From: an uncultured Deferribacteres bacterium
GTDB lineage: Bacteria; Zhuqueibacterota; JdFR-76; DREG01
Direction: 5' to 3'
Assembly (NCBI GenBank): GCA_913009825.1
Contig: CAJVYQ010000009.1
Location: 44,213-108,212, forward strand
DNA: 64,000 nt
In this document: positions 61,405 to 64,000 of the stretch, in pieces
How the letters are laid out: each line of letters begins with the position of its first letter
How positions within the stretch are numbered: the first letter of the stretch is position 1
Position numbers and translations under genes: made by a program
Notes under the pieces: generated by a model
Database searches by the model: none
The model's input: only the letters and a program-made list of their open reading frames with translations
What the model was told of the DNA's origin: nothing

Positions 61405-61516
61405 AATTAACTCTGTTCCATTCTTTTTAATTTAAGTGGCGTTTCTGATTGCCTGATTATTTGAATTATTAACATGAAGACAACTTAATTAAACATTATT
61501 AAATATTAAGTATATT

Positions 61517-61535
61517 TATTAAACGTAGTTTAATA
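61517..61535. promoter_or_regulatory. Palindrome upstream of SSS symporter (candidate operator)
   Basis: TATTAAAC-GTA-GTTTAATA has perfect 8-bp arms around GTA. It is about 113 bp upstream of the symporter start. The core TTAAAC...GTTTAA differs from the LacI-type sites at 13.9 kb, so a different regulator would be implied. Confidence 0.4.
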
Positions 61536-61538
61536 TAG

Positions 61539-61583
61539 TTAATGATATTTAATTTGTCAAGGTTTATTTTAATGATATTTAAT
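61539..61583. promoter_or_regulatory. Twin 15-bp direct repeats, 30-bp spacing
   Basis: TTAATGATATTTAAT occurs exactly at 61539-61553 and 61569-61583, about three helical turns apart, in the region upstream of the second symporter gene. This helical phasing is typical of regulator binding sites. Confidence 0.45.
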
Positions 61584-61606
61584 ATTCTAAAATAAAAGCC
61601 CGGAAG

Positions 61607-61659
61607 AGTGATATAACACCCTCCCTTACAAACAATCACGGGGAGGGTGTTATATCACT
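61607..61659. repeat. 19-bp-arm perfect hairpin
   Basis: AGTGATATAACACCCTCCC and its exact inverse are separated by a 15-nt loop. No strong T-run follows. It may be a bidirectional terminator or a small palindromic element. Confidence 0.5.
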
Positions 61660-61725
61660 TACGACATCAAAAAAGAGTAACCTATGTTGTGCTGGTTGTC
61701 ACATAGCATTTAAAATACATTTTCA

Positions 61726-61942
61726 GCCGCCCCATCGGGGTGAAATACAATAGCCCGGGGCAACGCCCCGGGGGGAAAGAGGAAAAAGAATAACAAGCCC
61801 TGAAAGGGCGGAATATTTACCTGTGCCGGTACGATCTGTTCATTTGAATTTTGTATTTCGCCCCTTCAGGGCTTGACTCCGTTGTTTTTTTCCCCGGGGG
61901 CGTTGCCCCGGGCTGGCATATTCCGCCCTTCCAGGGTTCGCA
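61726..61942. repeat. Large imperfect inverted-repeat block (GC-rich)
   Basis: CCCGGGGCAACGCCCCGGGG and CCCCGGGGGCGTTGCCCCGG-type arms face each other, plus AAGCCCTGAAAGGGCGGAAT versus TCGCCCCTTCAGGGCTTG. Such GCCCCGGGGC repeats are common dispersed intergenic elements in environmental bacterial genomes. No gene. Confidence 0.5.
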
Positions 61943-62321
61943 GGATATGAATCAATGAACAGGGATTGTCCCGGAAACATACGGATACTTGTTTTATGCA
62001 CAAGATTATAAACATCGAAGAATGGAACAAAAGATATTCCGGACAACTGTATTTTTCGGATCCTGACAAGTTACAATACCTGAGTTATTATAAATGCGAA
62101 ACTTGAGTTAGGTATAACATTAACTTTCAGGAAGCAATCACAAACCAAAAAGATTCTACTCCAAATACAATAAACCGGAAATTAAACTCTGTGCCCGGCA
62201 GAAAAAAGACACCTTGATTCCAAAAAATGGAATAAACGAGAACATATCCAGTCATAATCCCTTTTTTAAAACAGCAAAAGGGCCAAGTTTTTCAATGAAT
62301 AGAACCCTCCGCCAAAAGGTT

Positions 62322-63461
62322 TTAGCCCGTAATTCGGTTCAATTCATCGATGAACCGATCCAGATCCTCTTCGTTGTTATAAAAATGCGGGGAGACGCGC
62401 AGCATGTTTTCCCGCAGGGAGATGGTAATTTTTTTCTCTTTCAATTTTTGATGGACTGTTTCATTGTCCTCTCCGGTGGTGAACAGAACAATTCCGGCTC
62501 TTTCTTCTTCGACTTCGGGCGTAACGACCCGGAAGCGGAGGGATTTCAGTTTTTGGATCAGATGGCCGGAAAGGTGCAAAATCTGCCGTTCCAATTCATC
62601 GGGATCGATGGAGAGAAATATTTTCACCGCCGCCATCATGCCTGCCAAAGCGATGAAAGGATAGGAACCCTGCTCAAACCGGGAAGCAGTATCAACCGGG
62701 CGGATGGTGTAATCGAAAAAATGCCACGCGTCCTTCATCCCCAACCAGCCAAGATTGATAATCTCGAGTTTATCCAGCAGATGCGGCGCCACATAAATAA
62801 ACCCGGTACCCATTGGCGACATCAGCCATTTTTGCCCGCCGGCGGAGAGAAAGTCCACATGCCATTTTTGCATATCCACTTTTACTGCGCCCAATGCCTG
62901 AATGGCGTCCAGCGCGAAAACGATTCCGTGTTGCCGGCAAAATTCGCCGATTTTCTGCGCATCATGACGAAAGCCGGAGAAGAACTCGACCAGAGACAGC
63001 GAGATCAATTTTGTCTGCGGCGTAACGGCGGCAAAGATATCCTCAACCTCGATTCTGCCGTCGCGACAGTGAACAAAATCAACCTGAACCCCGGTTTTTT
63101 CCAGGTTCAGAAATGGAAACACATTAGCCGGAAATTCGCAATCGGTAATGATGATCCGGTCGCCAGGTTTTAACGATAACCCGCGTGCCAAGATATTCAA
63201 CCCCACTGTAGTACTCTGGACAAAGGCGATTTGATCCCCGGATTCCGCGTGAATCAATTTGGCCAGTTCTGTCCGCAGCGCGGCGGCGAATCCAAACAAG
63301 CCGTCCGTATTGATAATATTACCGTTATTTCTGTTGGCAACATACTTCATGACTGCCTCCGTAACCGGTGTGGACAGCGGTGAAACCGAAGCATGATCCA
63401 GATAAATCTGTTCTTTAACATGAGGGAAATAATCCCGATATTGATTAAAATCTACCGACAT
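62322..63461 (-). CDS. Class V aminotransferase (cysteine-desulfurase-like fold)
   Basis: 379 aa. Start ATG 63461 with GGAG 7 nt upstream. PLP-dependent fold: N-terminal IYLDHASVSPLSTPV, substrate loop FVQSTTVGLNILARG, PLP-ring aspartate D185 and Q188 in FALDAIQALGAVKVD, and Schiff-base lysine K211 in FLSAGGQKWLMSPMGTGF. C-terminal part ends DRFIDELNRITG. Family members include cysteine desulfurases, isopenicillin-N epimerase-like proteins and other aminotransferases; there is no clear sulfur-transfer Cys loop in the usual place, so a generic class V call is safer. It sits alone between repeat-rich DNA, unrelated to the glycan cluster. Confidence 0.92.
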   Translation of the reverse strand: MSVDFNQYRDYFPHVKEQIYLDHASVSPLSTPVTEAVMKYVANRNNGNIINTDGLFGFAAALRTELAKLIHAESGDQIAFVQSTTVGLNILARGLSLKPGDRIIITDCEFPANVFPFLNLEKTGVQVDFVHCRDGRIEVEDIFAAVTPQTKLISLSLVEFFSGFRHDAQKIGEFCRQHGIVFALDAIQALGAVKVDMQKWHVDFLSAGGQKWLMSPMGTGFIYVAPHLLDKLEIINLGWLGMKDAWHFFDYTIRPVDTASRFEQGSYPFIALAGMMAAVKIFLSIDPDELERQILHLSGHLIQKLKSLRFRVVTPEVEEERAGIVLFTTGEDNETVHQKLKEKKITISLRENMLRVSPHFYNNEEDLDRFIDELNRITG

Positions 63462-63837
63462 TTTGCATCTCCGTTTGGTTGGTTGTTTTAAATTTACTGT
63501 AACTATTCAGGTCGCCTGAGAGTGAACCCCTCAGGCTAAGACATGAAAGCATCCTGAAGGATGCTATCGTAAATAGGACGCTTTAGCGCCCTTTTATTTC
63601 TTTGCCTTGTCGTTCACGGCAAGGCGAAAAAGATTGAAAGAAAACACCTGAATAGTTACGAAATTTTTAACTGTACCAACATGTTGGACCAGTTCTTTCA
63701 CTAAACGCCGATTAACCAGTACCAAAGATTACTTTAAAGACGTTAAGAATTCCAGGTCATTTTTTAACATTGGCTTTATTTCCACTATATAATGTAAATA
63801 ATATCTTTTACCCGTTATTTTAATTATTTAAACGTAA
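63462..63837. other. Intergenic region with family-1 element
   Basis: No gene. It contains the family-1 element at 63499-63659, a 12-bp palindrome CCAACATGTTGG near 63678-63689, and AT-rich sequence. At 63834 a further family-1 end begins. Confidence 0.5.
63499..63659. repeat. Family-1 MITE-like element with perfect 14-bp termini
   Basis: GTAACTATTCAGGT (63499-63512) and ACCTGAATAGTTAC (63646-63659) are exact inverted copies. The interior holds small hairpins (AGCATCC...GGATGCT; GCCTTG...CAAGGC). No clean 8-bp target duplication is visible at the borders. Confidence 0.8.
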
Positions 63838-63845
63838 CTATTCAG
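63834..63845. repeat. Family-1 element end at the right edge
   Basis: GTAACTATTCAG matches the first 12 bp of family-1 termini. The partner end is not visible with confidence before 64000. It supplies the TAG stop of the partial ORF. Confidence 0.5.
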
Positions 63846-64000
63846 CTCCCGTCTGTCTGACACAGGCAGAAAGCGCACGAAACAATCGAATGATCTCATC
63901 TAACTTTTTTCCTGTTTTTTTTTTGAGTCTTTCGCGGGCTGCCTGAGTAGTGACAATACCGTAACACTTTAGTTTTTTGAACAAATCCGCTTCCTTTGCG
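63838..64000 (-). CDS. Partial ORF at right edge, unknown function
   Basis: C-terminal 53 codons of a minus-strand frame: AKEADLFKKLKCYGIVTTQAA, then RERLKKKTGKKLDEIIRLF and a tail ALSACVRQTGAE before TAG (63838-63840). The charged helical part looks like a real protein but is too short for assignment. The last dozen residues are encoded by repeat-like DNA, and the stop codon lies in a family-1 element terminus, so the native C-terminus has probably been replaced. Confidence 0.5.
   Translation of the reverse strand, partial: AKEADLFKKLKCYGIVTTQAARERLKKKTGKKLDEIIRLFRALSACVRQTGAE

Larger units (their letters stand above)
61405..62321. other. Intergenic region with regulatory-looking repeats and repeat elements
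   Basis: No supportable gene in 917 bp. From the symporter start upward: an AT-rich promoter zone with a palindrome (61517-61535) and twin 15-bp direct repeats (61539-61583), a 19-bp-arm hairpin (61607-61659), and a GC-rich large inverted-repeat block (61726-61942). Short ORFs over the GC-rich block are repeat artefacts. The rest (61943-62321) shows nothing recognisable. Confidence 0.5.

Noticed and set aside
61726..61942. Possible CRISPR array or RNA gene in GC-rich block
   Set aside because: The block is a single imperfect inverted repeat, not regularly spaced direct repeats, and no tRNA- or rRNA-like fold was seen.
61840..62069. Two overlapping short ORFs over the GC-rich repeat
   Set aside because: They consist mainly of the CCCCGGGGC repeat arms read as protein.
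62214..63173. 319-codon plus-strand ORF
   Set aside because: Lies antisense to the class V aminotransferase, whose PLP-lysine and aspartate motifs are intact. Long antisense frames are expected here from codon bias.
63491..63667. Target-site duplication for the 63499-63659 element
   Set aside because: Border sequences AATTTACT and GAAATTTT share only AATTT out of register, so no true duplication can be claimed.

Overview
The window (64 kb, AT-rich, long Shine-Dalgarno-bearing genes) looks like a chromosomal segment from a member of the Fibrobacterota-Chlorobiota-Bacteroidota superphylum outside classical Bacteroidota, most like Calditrichota, KSB1 or a related candidate phylum. The basis is inference from protein style: many large secreted proteins ending in a 'NYPNPFNPxT' type IX secretion (T9SS) sorting domain, PorV/PorQ-like outer-membrane proteins, and TonB-dependent receptors (TBDRs) with a carboxypeptidase-regulatory-like N-terminal domain but no recognisable SusD partner.

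Layout. (1) 1-14.0 kb, minus strand: a LacI-type regulator with two CGAAACGTTTCG-like operators heads a run containing a carbohydrate-binding T9SS protein, a TBDR, a large FN3-containing secreted protein, a PorV-like protein, a large T9SS protein of possible glycan-degrading type, and a sugar ABC solute-binding lipoprotein cut by the left edge. (2) 14.6-24.2 kb, plus strand: general or envelope genes. These are a repeat-rich T9SS protein followed closely by an LPP20/FlgT-like protein, a CsgG-like protein, a hotdog thioesterase and GlnD. (3) 24.7-29.3 kb, minus: sugar isomerase/epimerase, NAD-dependent epimerase and a GH116-like glycosidase, with a 36-codon ORF filling the gap between the first two. 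(4) 29.7-41.8 kb, minus: a tight nine-gene operon that begins with an XRE-cupin regulator. It continues with two zinc alcohol dehydrogenases, a KDG-kinase-like PfkB, a 2-hydroxyacid dehydrogenase and a creatininase-family hydrolase, and ends with a second TBDR/FN3-protein/PorV cassette. (5) 41.8-51.3 kb, minus: four secreted T9SS proteins (a clan GH-A-like glycosidase, two paralogous beta-propeller proteins, a double-LamG protein). (6) 51.6-61.4 kb, minus: a UroD-like protein, a deleted SDR remnant, a sulfatase, two SSS symporters, a lipoprotein paralog of the glycosidase and a heparinase II/III-like lyase. (7) 61.4-64 kb: repeat-rich DNA, a class V aminotransferase and a truncated ORF at the right edge.

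Together the minus-strand blocks read as a polysaccharide utilisation region. Secreted lyases, glycosidases and a sulfatase would depolymerise an acidic, possibly sulfated glycan. Two TBDR cassettes, SSS symporters and an ABC transporter would import products, and dehydrogenases plus a KDG-kinase-like enzyme would process uronate-type sugars. The substrate cannot be named from sequence alone. The best candidate for an undescribed system is the duplicated TBDR + FN3/variant-tail secreted protein + PorV-like cassette, which may do the job that SusC/SusD does in Bacteroidota.

Intergenic spaces carry several families of short inverted-repeat elements. Two have exact target-site duplications (5 bp in one family, 8 bp in another), so they are likely MITEs. 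One appears to supply the stop codon of a neighbouring gene. I saw no rRNA, tRNA, CRISPR array, transposase or phage gene.
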